Origin: Hyaloraphidium curvatum
Lineage: Eukaryota > Monoblepharomycota > Hyaloraphidiomycetes > Hyaloraphidiales > Hyaloraphidiaceae
DNA: 64,000 nt
NCBI GenBank assembly: GCA_025558095.1
Contig: JAIVFI010000025.1
Span: 372,001-436,000 of the forward strand
Direction of reading: 5' to 3'
Part shown: in pieces, positions 14,708 to 24,900 of the stretch
How positions within the stretch are numbered: the stretch's first letter is position 1
Layout of the letters: the number at the start of each line of letters is the position of its first letter
Program-made: the position numbers and the translations under genes
Notes under the pieces: model-generated
Databases searched by the model: none
Seen by the model: only the letters and a program-made list of their open reading frames with translations
What the model was told of the DNA's origin: nothing

Positions 14708-15997
14708 ATGGAGGCCGACGCAGCGAAAATCTCATCAGACGGCGACCAGGAAAAGACGCAGCATGAGCCCTGTGACGGGGCCAACGACTCGAACAGCTCC
14801 GAGACGGGCGACGAGGCGCCCGCTGCCCGGAGGAAGCGGCGGCGCGAACCCGATGCCCCCGAGGAAAAGGTGGAGAAGAAGCAGAAGGACGACGAGTTCG
14901 ATGACCCGTTTGCGGACGACACGGCGGCGGAACTGGAGCTCGAATCGATACTGGCGGAAGCCGAGGCCAAATTCTCTTCGCCGGCGACTTCCCCCGCCAA
15001 ACCGGTTTCGGTGCCGCGATCTGCCGGTGCCGATGCTGCTGCACAACATGGTACCCACCTCGCCGTGCCCTCGAGTAGCAGACCCTCCTCTCCGCAGCAT
15101 CCCTTGCCCTCGAGCGCCGGACCATCCTCCCCGCAACATGCCCCGCGCCCTCCTCCGGCGCGCCCTTTGCCGACAAAGTGGATACACAGCTTACCAATTG
15201 AAGATCGCGACTCTGTTTTCGTCGGCCACGCCATCGGCGTCCCCGGTGGCGACGAGAACGCGGTCGCAGACGCGATGAAGGCGTTGCGGGCCATCCCGGA
15301 ATACCGAGACTCGCAGCACTACATGTTTGCCGTGCGCCTCCGCGGCCCTCCACCGCGCGAGCTGAAGGACGACGACGAAGAGGCGTACGGCGCGAAGCGC
15401 ATAGCCGATGTGCTCGAGGCCGCCGGCATCGAGGATCTCTTGGTTGCCGTTTCGAGGGTGTTCGGGGGCACGCTGTTGGGTGCCGCCCGGTTCACACACA
15501 TAGCAGCTTGCGCCAGGAATGCCCTGGCAAAGCTCGGGTTGGGCGCGGGCAGCGGCCCCCAGGAACAGCACCCGCGGGCCGCGCCCCCTGCGGACGGGCC
15601 CAAGTGCTCGTGCGGGACTCCGGCGAACCTGAACACGGTTTCGAAGGAGAACAAGAACAAAGGACGGGAGTTCTTTGGATGCCCGAAGTATCCCGCAGCG
15701 GACCAGTGTGGCTTCTTCAAGTGGAGGGAGGACTGGGAGAAGGAAAAGGCCGGCGCAGGATCGTCTCGGGCGAGACCCGGCGGTTCTTCATCCAGGGGCG
15801 GATCGTCGCCGTACCGCAGCCCCGGTCGAAGAGGCGGACCGAGCTCCAGCCCGGGCAAGATCCTCTCGCACGAGCACCTCTGCGAACACGGAGAGCCGAC
15901 GGTGCAGCTGGTCGCCAAGAGTGGGGCCAATGCGGGGCGAAAGTTCTACAAGTGCAACCGGCAGGAGCAGTGCCGCTTCTTTGCGTGGGGAAAGTAG
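14708..15997 (+). CDS. IMPACT/UPF0029-domain protein fused to two GRF zinc fingers
   Basis: Single exon, 429 aa. Residues 1-155 are acidic then Ser/Pro-rich and disordered. Residues about 160-275 form a UPF0029 (IMPACT/YigZ) fold: FVGHAIGVP, a helix, HYMFAVRL, DDDEEAYGAKRIADVLEAAG, then VSRVFGGTLLGAARF. Residues 299-340 and 391-428 are two GRF-type zinc fingers (CSCG with FFGCPKY and FFKW; LCEHG with FYKC and CRFFAW). IMPACT domains bind GCN1 or act as stress regulators; GRF fingers bind single-stranded nucleic acid (as in topoisomerase III alpha and NEIL3). The pairing suggests nucleic-acid-linked stress control, but that is inference. An in-frame Met at 14551 is an alternative start. Confidence 0.8.
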   Translation: MEADAAKISSDGDQEKTQHEPCDGANDSNSSETGDEAPAARRKRRREPDAPEEKVEKKQKDDEFDDPFADDTAAELELESILAEAEAKFSSPATSPAKPVSVPRSAGADAAAQHGTHLAVPSSSRPSSPQHPLPSSAGPSSPQHAPRPPPARPLPTKWIHSLPIEDRDSVFVGHAIGVPGGDENAVADAMKALRAIPEYRDSQHYMFAVRLRGPPPRELKDDDEEAYGAKRIADVLEAAGIEDLLVAVSRVFGGTLLGAARFTHIAACARNALAKLGLGAGSGPQEQHPRAAPPADGPKCSCGTPANLNTVSKENKNKGREFFGCPKYPAADQCGFFKWREDWEKEKAGAGSSRARPGGSSSRGGSSPYRSPGRRGGPSSSPGKILSHEHLCEHGEPTVQLVAKSGANAGRKFYKCNRQEQCRFFAWGK

Positions 15998-16343
15998 CTG
16001 GTTGGTGCCTTGTATCCAGCTGGTTGGTGCCTTGCATCCCAATGAACTGATGAATCTTGCATTCGGTCTCGTGCTCGTGCTTCGAGTCTTAACACCAAGG
16101 AGCTTTGTGCGCGCTCCGCTGTCACGACCGAAATGGGCAGGCAGCGTTCGAGTATCGCAGGCCAGCATTCCGGTCGGCATACAAACACCGACTCCACTCT
16201 CGGACTTTCCACGTCATCGGCTTCTCTGGAGCTCGGTCCGCAAAGAAGACGAGCGCCGGACATTTCATTTCGTTAGCGCCGGACGACCACGTGCTTGCCG
16301 CGCCGGACGACGCTGCGCTGCTCTCGCGCGTGACAGATTCGAG
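15998..16343. other. Intergenic region upstream of ankyrin gene
   Basis: 346 bp. A near-perfect direct repeat of about 20 bp (CTGGTTGGTGCCTTG type) lies just after the previous stop, at about 15998-16037. No gene seen. Confidence 0.5.
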
Positions 16344-17276
16344 ATGACTCGGCCAAGCAGGGCAACCGCGCTTCCAAAGCTGGACATGCGCAAAGCTCAG
16401 CGAGAACTGGCCGTACCGTTTAACACGCCGCTGGAGTCGATGGCGCCGGAACTGCCTGCAGCGGGTTCTGGCGGGCTTGTCTCGGGCGGCCTCCACGCAC
16501 CTGAGCCCGACGAACGCGTGCAACGTGGGGGCCGTGCGGACGTTCTCCGGCGCAGTGCAAAGGCGGGAATCGTCAAGCATTCGTCGGGCAAGGATCGAAA
16601 GAAGGCGTTTGCCAGGGGACTGGAGTCCGAACTGCACGCCAGCGGTACGGCCTTGAGGGACGCCAGCGAACGCGGCGACCTTGAACTTGTGGCCGAGCTG
16701 GCATCCAAAGTGGGAACAGATGTGAGCGCGAGCGACAGCAAGCAACGTACAGCCCTCCACCTTGCGGCGGCGAGGGGACATGCTGCCGTCGCGCAACTCC
16801 TTCTGCTGTCTGGCGCCGCGAAGGAGTCCAAAGATTGCAACGGCAACTCGCCTTTGCACCTCGCCGTCATTGCCGCAAGTGCTCCCACGTGCCTTGTGCT
16901 CCTTCAGCACGGCGCAAGCCCGCTCTCTCACGACAACTCTGGAAGAACTCCGCTTTCGCACGCCGAGGCACGGATCAGGATGCTTTCCGCCCGTGCAGCC
17001 CAAGTGAGCGCCCTCGGTGGGGATGGCCAAGCGGTGAGGGACAGGCTGATCGCAGACATCGGCAAGATCCTGGACCTGTTGCGCGTGTTTGCTGCCAACA
17101 CGTCCAGTACCGCTGTGCGAGAGCGGGCCACGGGACCTACTGACGAGGATCTGCGTTGGGTTTCGAACAAATTAGAGCGGTTCGGAGCGGACGCGGGCAA
17201 CCAGAAAGATTCGGAGGAGCTGCAGGGGATGATTGCCGATCTGCAAGCAATCCTGGACGGAATGAAGCTGTCATGA
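16344..17276 (+). CDS. Ankyrin-repeat protein similar to ANKRD54
   Basis: Single exon, 310 aa. After a basic N-terminus, about three ankyrin repeats run from LRDASERGDLELVAELAS through RTALHLAAARGHAAVAQLLL and NSPLHLAVIA to GRTPLSHAEARIRML. A helical C-terminus follows (IGKILDLLRVF, then LQAILDGMKLS). Both the repeats and the C-terminal helices follow vertebrate ANKRD54 (LIAR), a nucleocytoplasmic adaptor that binds kinase SH3 domains. No partner is inferable here. Its stop codon is 26 bp from that of the convergent CDC37 gene. Confidence 0.75.
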   Translation: MTRPSRATALPKLDMRKAQRELAVPFNTPLESMAPELPAAGSGGLVSGGLHAPEPDERVQRGGRADVLRRSAKAGIVKHSSGKDRKKAFARGLESELHASGTALRDASERGDLELVAELASKVGTDVSASDSKQRTALHLAAARGHAAVAQLLLLSGAAKESKDCNGNSPLHLAVIAASAPTCLVLLQHGASPLSHDNSGRTPLSHAEARIRMLSARAAQVSALGGDGQAVRDRLIADIGKILDLLRVFAANTSSTAVRERATGPTDEDLRWVSNKLERFGADAGNQKDSEELQGMIADLQAILDGMKLS

Positions 17277-17302
17277 TTGGCGTGTAGGCGGGCAGTTTAC
17301 AG

Positions 17303-18937
17303 TCATTCGACATCTTCCTCCTCGTCGCCCTCTTCGACTATCCTGAGGAATCCGGCATCTCCGATCTTTTCCAGCAGCGCCTCCCCTTCTTCCCGCGAGA
17401 GGGTTGACAAGTGGTTGTTGATGGCGTCCACGTCCTCGATGAGCAGGCCCATCTGAAAGTTCGGCGGGAACTCGGCGAAAATCTCGGCCCGGCGCAGGTC
17501 CACTGGGGTCGGTTTCTCGGGCAAAGGCCACCGATACGTTCCATCGGGCTGCCTCGCCGAATCCAGCCTTTCCTTTGCCTTCCGAATCGCCTCCTGCTTT
17601 TCCTTTTCCTCGTTCTCCTGCAACACGGCGACCCGCGCGCTTATGCGGTCGTACATCGACTGCGCGTCGGCGGCGAATCCCTGGTAAGCCGGCCCGCCAG
17701 GATCTCCCGCCACTCTGTGTCGAGGTTGATAAATGAAAGGCGTACCTCGGTGTTCGAATGCCAGCCCACCTCTTGAAGAACAGCGCGACGCCGTCCTTGC
17801 CGCCCTGAGATAGGGTCAGGCAGTAGGACAGGATGGTGCTCTGAAAAACCATCTTCTTGACATCGACCGGCTTGTTCTTGAGCTTCGCGCTGAAAGCGGC
17901 AGCGAGGATCTCGTCCGCATGCTTGGAGCTCACGATGTAGGGGTACTTCTGAATGACCGCAAACGAATCTTCCAGGGAACCAGCAGCAGCAAACTTGGCA
18001 ACGCCGGGGTCCTTGAGCCGACCATCGTCCTCCTCGTCTCCGTCTACTTCCATTTCCTCGGCCTCAGGTTCCTGCGGCGCCTTCGACGACGAAGCACCGG
18101 CGGGCTTGGGTTCGTTCAGCACTTCGATGGTAGAAACCGCTTTTATCTTTTTCTCCGAGACCGGTTTCGCGGCCGAACTGGACGGAGGCGCGAGTGATGC
18201 TTCGTTCACAATCTGCCGACGAACATGTCAAGGGCGAGATGACAGCGGCAGTGTCACCGAAACGAACCGTCTTGTCGAAGCCAACTTGTCCCCAATTCTC
18301 CGATGTGATCTTCTTGTCGCGCTCTTTGATCTCCTTCTTGACCTCCGCGTCCAACGCGGACTGCCGCGCCTTCAGGGACGCGATCACGGCGGCCACCTTC
18401 GATGGATCGTCCTTTGCCTGGGCAAAAGCGTCCTTGTACACGATCCGCTTCTCGACAAACTCGTCGGGCACCGGCGGGCCCCAGCGCTCGTCCCTGTCGG
18501 TGAACCTCATCCGGAAAATGTCCGTCTTCTGCTTCTCCTGAAGCTCGTGGAACTTCTCGGAGAGGTCCTCCACGTCGGACGCGATGGCCGACTTGTCCGC
18601 ACCAGCTCCGAGCTTCGCAGAGAGTGCTTCCAGCTCTCGCAGGAGTTCCGCGTTGAGCGATCGTTCCATCTCCATGGCCGCGATCTTGTCCTTTCGATCC
18701 CTACGGTCCCTGTGAATCGCCTCCTGCTTCCACCGAATGAACGAGCGCCGATCCACATTCGGGCTGCGGAGGGCGGACGGGGCCAGTGAAACGGATCCCG
18801 GCCGTAGATTCGGAGAGAACGCACTGGACGTCGACGTCCTCATCGTCCGACAGCTCGAGCTTATCCCACCTAGGGTCGCGTCAGCGCGGCTTGATGATGA
18901 GAGAACGAAGAACTTGCTTCGAGTAATCGACCGGCAT
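17303..18937 (-). CDS. CDC37: Hsp90 co-chaperone CDC37
   Basis: Predicted exons 18937-18918, 18869-18825, 18763-18268, 18212-17770, 17714-17303 (471 aa). The three first exons join to MPVDYSKWDKLELSDDEDVD and VHPNVDRRSFIRWKQ, the diagnostic kinase-binding N-terminus (Ser in DYSKWD/ELSDDED region). The middle domain has DSFAVIQKYPYIVS and the Hsp90-binding segment with ILAAAFSAKLKN. The C-terminal helices include GFAADAQSMYDRI and FPPNFQMGLLIEDVDAIN. It recruits protein kinases to Hsp90. Intron 1 (18917-18870) starts with GC (GCAAGT), needed to keep YSKWD intact. For intron 4 the GTGGGC donor was chosen (55 nt) over a GTACGC one (31 nt). Confidence 0.93.
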
Positions 18938-19092
18938 GGCGCAAGAGCCGAGCAAACAGGCCCGAGAGGTGGCGCGCACGGGCGGCCGGTGGTACGCGTC
19001 GATCACTCACGGGATCGCATTCTCACAGTGGCGGATGCCACCGCGATGAAGGCGCGATGTAACTCCGAGCAGAATGACTGAATTGTGACGCG

Positions 19093-20339
19093 ATGTTGCG
19101 CGTTTCGGAAGGGTCTCGATTGCGGAGTGCCGGGGACGGTTCTCCGGCAACTTCGCCAGAGAGCGTTGACACGGAAACTCCACGGACGACGCCAGTGTCA
19201 CCTGCGGGGGACTTCTCCTTCGGCGATTTGTCGCGGGTATTTGCGGTTATGAAGCTGTCTCCGGCTTTTGAGGACGAGGAGTTGTGGCTGCTTTCCTTGA
19301 CCTGGAGGGGTCTCGTGAACGGCAAGGACCAGGACTTGGATGGGCCTCTCGCGAGCTTCGGTGCCGTTTCGGCAGCCAGGGTACCGGCGGCTTTGGAACC
19401 ATCGGTCAGGTCGGAGTTCGAGCGATTTGGCAAGGGGTCGGACCGCCGGAGCCCCTCGTGGGCTACACCGGCCATTGAAGGATTGCAGTTCGACCCGATT
19501 GCATCGACGGATGATGCAGAGGGCGCCAGGCGCGTCTTTGACCTCGCCGACCAGCTCGGCCGTGATCCATCGATCGAACACGGCGATACAATCTTCCAGT
19601 TGAACACGAAGAAGGGCATCTTTCTGCTGCGCGCCTCCGGCCCAAAAGAAAGGCGCCAGCTTGTGAATCTGCTGCGTTTGGTGCTGGGAATCGGGAGGTT
19701 GGAACCAACGACCGGCGCACGGAGGAACGAGACCGCCGCGCTGGAGAAACTCATGGCCAAAGTGGAGACCAACTTCCAGCAAAGCAAGGAGGTTTTGTCC
19801 AAGATGGAGGTCGGAGCGGTTGCTTGAAGGTCCCGAGCACGGATGCTGACCTCATGGAAGTCGGACGTCGACGCCAGAACCGAGTCCCTCACCAAGCTCG
19901 TCGATGAATTGAAGCGCTACGAAGCACAGAAGGTGCAGCTCGCAGTGCAGCTGCGTCAATCCGAGCGGAGCAACGAAGAGCTGGTCGCCAAGCTGGAGGA
20001 CGTTGAGTACAGGTCTTCAGAGCTCACGCAACGGCTCGAAATCATCCAGTCCAACGTGTTTTCTAAGCTGGAGAACATGATGGCAGCACGATCGGTGGAC
20101 AAGCTGAACGAAAGACTGCGATTGGCTCGGACATCTACGCAAAACCTCTCTTCCAGTCTCCTTCGCTATGGTGGGTGGAGCTGCGGCGGAAAAGACAGTC
20201 CTGCTGACGAAAAACAGTCATTGGCGCGGTGATGGCCGTGATGCTTGGAATAGCTGCTTTCTTTTTCATTTCACCATACCCAAAAATCTGGACCTCGACC
20301 AACCTTGTACATAGTCACAATACCAGCACTACATCTTGA
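19093..20339 (+). CDS. Tail-anchored coiled-coil protein, function unknown
   Basis: Predicted exons 19093-19809, 19861-20170, 20218-20339 (382 aa). Not recognised as a known family. The N-terminal part contains a PH-like segment (TIFQLNTKKGIFLLRA followed by an RRQLVNLLRLVLG helix). Exon 2 is a long amphipathic coiled coil (SLTKLVDELKRYEAQKVQLA to SKLENMM). Exon 3 adds a single membrane helix, VIGAVMAVMLGIAAFFFI, and a short lumenal end. This is the layout of tail-anchored membrane tethers. Intron 1 has a good CTGAC branch site; its exact donor (GTCGGA at 19810, or GTTGCT nine bases later) is uncertain. Its stop is only 7 bp from the stop of the FkbM gene. Confidence 0.65.
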
Positions 20340-20346
20340 TCGACGT

Positions 20347-21411
20347 TTACGGAGACGGTTGCCGGAGGAAGGCCAGGTCCACCTTTCCGGAGACGGGATG
20401 GCGGGCCTCGAAGGCCTCCGTCCGAAACGCTGCCGAAATTTCGTCCGCTGTCCGATAGGTCGTCACGTTCCCCGAAGGCTCTAGCTCTCGAACTTCGCCG
20501 TAACCCAGCTCAAACAGCATCGTGACGAGCGTCTGCGGATCCTGGTCCGGCGTAACGGCTTTCAGGCTCCTCGGCTCGTACTCGAGCATAATGAGCCGCG
20601 GCTTGTGTTCTCCGAGGACCGACTGTCGGCCTCCCTCCAAAACTCTGCGTTCAAAGCCCTCGACGTCCAACTTCACCACATCCGGCTTCAGGTTCAGCAG
20701 CAGGTCATCCAAGCGCGTCATTGCGACGTAAACGCATGACTCCAACCCGAAGCCTCCCGCGGCCGACTCCTTGACCGCCTCGACACGAGTCCGCGATTTG
20801 TCGTCGAACGCGGATTTCAAACAGGCCGCCGGTCCGCCAGCAACGGAGTCACTAAGAGCGACTTTGTAAAGCTTAATCCTGTGCCGGAAGCCACGATTCT
20901 CGGGGATAAGGAGCGACTTTTCGAAAAGGGCAGCGTGCGCTGGAAGAGGCTCGACGGCAAACACCCGAGCATGCTCCCCCGTTTGGGAGGCAATGAAGAA
21001 GCTGATCGTCCCCAAATTGGCCCCGATATCGAGCACCTTGACGTAACCTCCCTGCCGCTTCGCAACACGCTCCTTTCTGATGTCCTCGATTGCCGAGACC
21101 GCAAGCTTCACCATCTCCCGGTGCTGCAGATCTACTCCCAGCTGACCTATGGATCCCGAGTGGAGGTCCGTCATAGGAGGGTGAACATAAAGCTGGAAGC
21201 TTGGGGAGGCATGGATCGTTGCACGGTAGAAGTATTCCACCCGCGGCTCGAGTTGAATGTTCGGATATTGGCGTGTCGAGAACCCGTCCGGCGTCGACGT
21301 GAAATGAATTGTCCGGCGGGAGTTCACAACGACGTATACGAAGACGACGAACAGCCCGACGGCGAGGCCGCGCCGCGTCATGCGATTCGGCATGACCAGC
21401 GTAAACGCCAT
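20347..21411 (-). CDS. FkbM-family methyltransferase, type II membrane protein
   Basis: Single exon, 354 aa. Residues about 14-29 form a signal anchor (GLAVGLFVVFVYVVVN), so the enzyme should face the Golgi or ER lumen. The catalytic domain has the SAM-binding motif VLDIGANLGTISFF, the acidic motif VFAVEPLPAH, and the FkbM signature VVKLDVEGFE. FkbM enzymes O-methylate sugars or small molecules; the substrate here is unknown. Intronless, unlike most neighbours. Confidence 0.85.
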   Translation of the reverse strand: MAFTLVMPNRMTRRGLAVGLFVVFVYVVVNSRRTIHFTSTPDGFSTRQYPNIQLEPRVEYFYRATIHASPSFQLYVHPPMTDLHSGSIGQLGVDLQHREMVKLAVSAIEDIRKERVAKRQGGYVKVLDIGANLGTISFFIASQTGEHARVFAVEPLPAHAALFEKSLLIPENRGFRHRIKLYKVALSDSVAGGPAACLKSAFDDKSRTRVEAVKESAAGGFGLESCVYVAMTRLDDLLLNLKPDVVKLDVEGFERRVLEGGRQSVLGEHKPRLIMLEYEPRSLKAVTPDQDPQTLVTMLFELGYGEVRELEPSGNVTTYRTADEISAAFRTEAFEARHPVSGKVDLAFLRQPSP

Positions 21412-21994
21412 GGCATTTAGCAGCAGCCGTCACGTGTCCAAGAGAGCAAGAATATCAAGAATAGTACGCCCTTAAGGAGAAGTGGATGACGGCGAGCGAA
21501 CTCGCGGCCGCGTCGGGCGGAAGAACAACGGGACGGCACTCGCCGTCAATTGACTGACGACGACAGCTCGCGGGCATTTGCGATCAATATGCATACCAAT
21601 GAACCGAGAGTCATCTACACTGAGCTTTCGTTGCCTATCGAGAAACCAGCCATCTCAACTTGGAGCTTCGCACCCTTCGGGGTTCTACACGTCGTGGGCG
21701 CGGTCACTTAGTCACCATCCGCGATCTGGAGCAAGGAGAATGAAACCCTTCTGAATATGTTTCTGTGGAAGTGCGATTAGCTGTTTAGGTGCTGTCGATG
21801 CGCAGAGGAATACGCGGAGGGGAGGGGAAGGGGACGAGGTGATGGGATTCGCAGATCAGAGGAAAACTCTCTCTTTCTCGGGTTTGAATTCGGTGGCACG
21901 CGACGTGGTCGAGCCGGGTCCGGCGACTTCAGCACGCGTCAGGCGTCTTTCCCTTTGTTCTGCGGACGCAGCGAAGGAGCGGAGCCCTGTCGGC
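21412..21994. other. Intergenic/promoter region between FkbM and SYCP2-like genes
   Basis: 583 bp, lower GC than the flanking genes, no supportable ORF. The last 150 bp are in frame with the SYCP2-like start at 21995 and contain an upstream ATG at 21842, so the protein may begin there. Confidence 0.5.
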
Positions 21995-24900
21995 ATGCCG
22001 TCGAAGGCCGCGGGCGCCGCGGGGGGGGCGGCCATCGCGGCGCTCAAGCAGCTGCTCGATCGCGCCAAGACGACAAAGACGACAGCCAAGTCGCGGCGTG
22101 CGGCCAATGGAAATGCCGAATCAGCCCTGGAGAAAGAGTGGGACGGCCTGTGGTTCGGCCCGGAGGGGACGGCTCATATGCGTCCTTCTCGCGTCCAGCG
22201 TGAAAGCGGCGTTCGCCCGGATAGCCGATCTCTTGTCTGCCGACTTTCTCGACAACTTATCCAGCGCGTCTGATGTGCTTGTCAGCCTGCGGAAGCTCGT
22301 CAGTGTATTTTCACGCGTCCCATCCCTTGCGGAGAAGATTGCCGAGACGGTCGCCGACATCCTCGACCGAGTCAACATTTCTATCCTGCGGGCCAAGGCG
22401 GGACACATTGCGTCACTCAACGAGATAGTCGAGAAGAGCGTCAGCCTCGTTGAGGTGCGTCGATCGCGCACCGTCCTGGACTGGTGCTAACTTCGCGCAA
22501 CTCTGCTCACTTCCAACTCCGTTCTTGCAATCGCTGAACAGGTCATGATCCAGGATGGCTACCTCGGTGAGCTCAGAGGGTTTACGGGGAGACAAGGGCA
22601 CTTATGTCCCCGTTCGAACCACAGGAAACGACGACGCTTCGAAAAGGAGCCTGCAGTGCCTCGTCAGGCTGATTCTGAACGGCAATCGGTACTACATGAA
22701 GAACAGACGGCGGGCAATGGACGTCATTGGGCTCGTTTCTGAAGCGGAGCCAAGCAAGCGGCTTCTTGTTCAGACCCCGTCGCTTCACAAGAGTGTGCAT
22801 CGTTTGCGCGACATCGGAGGTGCACCAGCTCTTGCGTACCTGCTGACAACTGGCCTGACACGCGCCTCGGGCAGATTACTGTCTGCAGGCCGAGTTCTTT
22901 GATGTGCTACGGACAGCTGCACTCGCCGCGGACGACGAGGAGAGGGATGGTTTTCTTGCCAACGCATTCAGGGGCGAGGAAAGCTTTCTGAAGGACTTTC
23001 TGGAGATCGTCCAGCGACCCCATGTGAGTTTGCCGTCCACGTTTCGTACTCGGAGCAGACAGTTTGAACCCACATGAAGGCCGACGTTCGACAACTTCTC
23101 CTAAGCTTCAACGCGGAAGCAAACGGCATCGACAAATGGTGTGCGAGCTCCCGTGCTGCCGAAGCGTGGTTCTCATCGTCTTTTCCAAGTCCGCGATCGC
23201 TCGAAGTGTCTTCCCTGGAGTGCAACAACATCCAAGCTGCGGCTGGGCAAGAGCAGAAGCTCTGGCTCGATCTCAACGTCGATTCTTTGTCTTTCACGAC
23301 GGTGGCTCGGATCGTGGGGCGAGCGCCGCTCTTCGGTTGTCACGCCTCTGACTGTCTGCAGGATGACGCCCAAGACGAGGCCGTCGTCAGCGTCATTTTG
23401 CCTTTCTCGGAAATCAAGAGCTGGAGCTTTGAGAAGGCGGACGGTAATTCGTACGCATTGCTAGCCCGGTCAGATTCAAACAGCATTCCTCTAGAGGACG
23501 TTGTTCGCCTGATCGTCAAGTCGGAAGCTGTCAAGGGCCGGGGGACGGAGAGCAAGACCAGCACCATCACCGCACGAGGAACAATGGGCCGTGATCTATA
23601 CCAGACCGTGACCGCAGCGTTCAAGCGCAAGGAAGTCGCAGGCTTCGTGAAGGGTGCTCCAATTGAGGCGATAAGCAAGGCTGAAGAGCCCCACGCACCT
23701 CGCACACGGTCGGCCAAGGTGTGCGCAGCTCGGTGTGGTGGTCAGCTCGAACTTAATTCGCCTCTTGTAGAAATCCATTGCCGAGCACCGGATCTTGGTG
23801 AAGCCCGCAAGCAAGCCGACCGAGAACGACAGCATTGAAGACGACTTTTCTCATCACGAGAGTGCGGGCCAATTCGAGACACGTCCAGCCGGCGATCGTG
23901 AAAAGTCGCAACGCGCTGTGGAGGCGAGAACCCGCGAAGAGCTGGATTCCTTGATGGAGCCGCCGCAAGATGAAGCCGCTCCTGAACAGCACGAGGCTAA
24001 AGCCGTGGACGACGCCGTTGCCAAGCGTCGCCATCCTGCCCGATCCAAGAAGCGCAAGCATGCGTCGGATGCGGAAGACGACGAGGCTGTCGCCGCCAAG
24101 GAACCTCCGCGCAAGGCAGCTCGCCGCAAGAACCAGACGAAGGAAGATCGAGAGCTTCGTACGACCCCTCGCCGCAAGAACCAGACGAAGGAAGATCGGG
24201 AGCTCGATTCGACGTCTCGCAGCAAGAAGCAGGCAAAGGAAGATCAGGAGCTGGAAGCGACGCCTCGCCGCAAGGACGAGACGAAGGAACGTCGAGAGCT
24301 TGATGAGCCGTCTCGGCGCAAGAAGCAGACGAACGAAGATCGGGAGCTTTCTGCGGCGCCTCAGGATCATCATGGGGCCGGACAGTCACTTGCAGCAGAT
24401 GCGTTGTTCGTGCCCGCGAGCGTTCCGGGACCACGATCGACTCGACGGGTTGAGGAGGGCGCAAATGCTTTGCAACGTGATGTGGATCTACCGGAGAACA
24501 CTGTCTCGGAAGGAGACGATGCCGCAGACGCGAGCAAAGACGTGCACGACGGACATGGAAACTTGCACGTCGGTCCGCTCGAAGGCGGCAACGAAGAGAA
24601 CATGGTGGCCAGCCAGGATCGGTCGGGCAACAACTCTCCGTCTAGCTCGTTGTGGCTGCCGAGGAAAGTTGAACATGCCGGAATCGAAGAGGCAGATGAC
24701 GACGATGTGGTGAGTTGTCCTCTGGTCTGGTGCCCATCGCACGAGCTTCCGAATTCACTGGGCAGATGGGCTTCATTTCCCCAACGCTCGAGTCGATGAA
24801 GGGAAATCAAAGCGCGCAGGTGGTCGCGGCGGCGATGCTGGAGTTTGCTGACTTGGGCACCGGTGGGGATGCCTGCCTTTGCTGACGGCGGTCGATCTAA

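Noticed and set aside
17715-17745. 31-nt version of CDC37 intron 4 (donor GTACGC)
   Set aside because: Too short; the GTGGGC donor gives 55 nt in the same phase.
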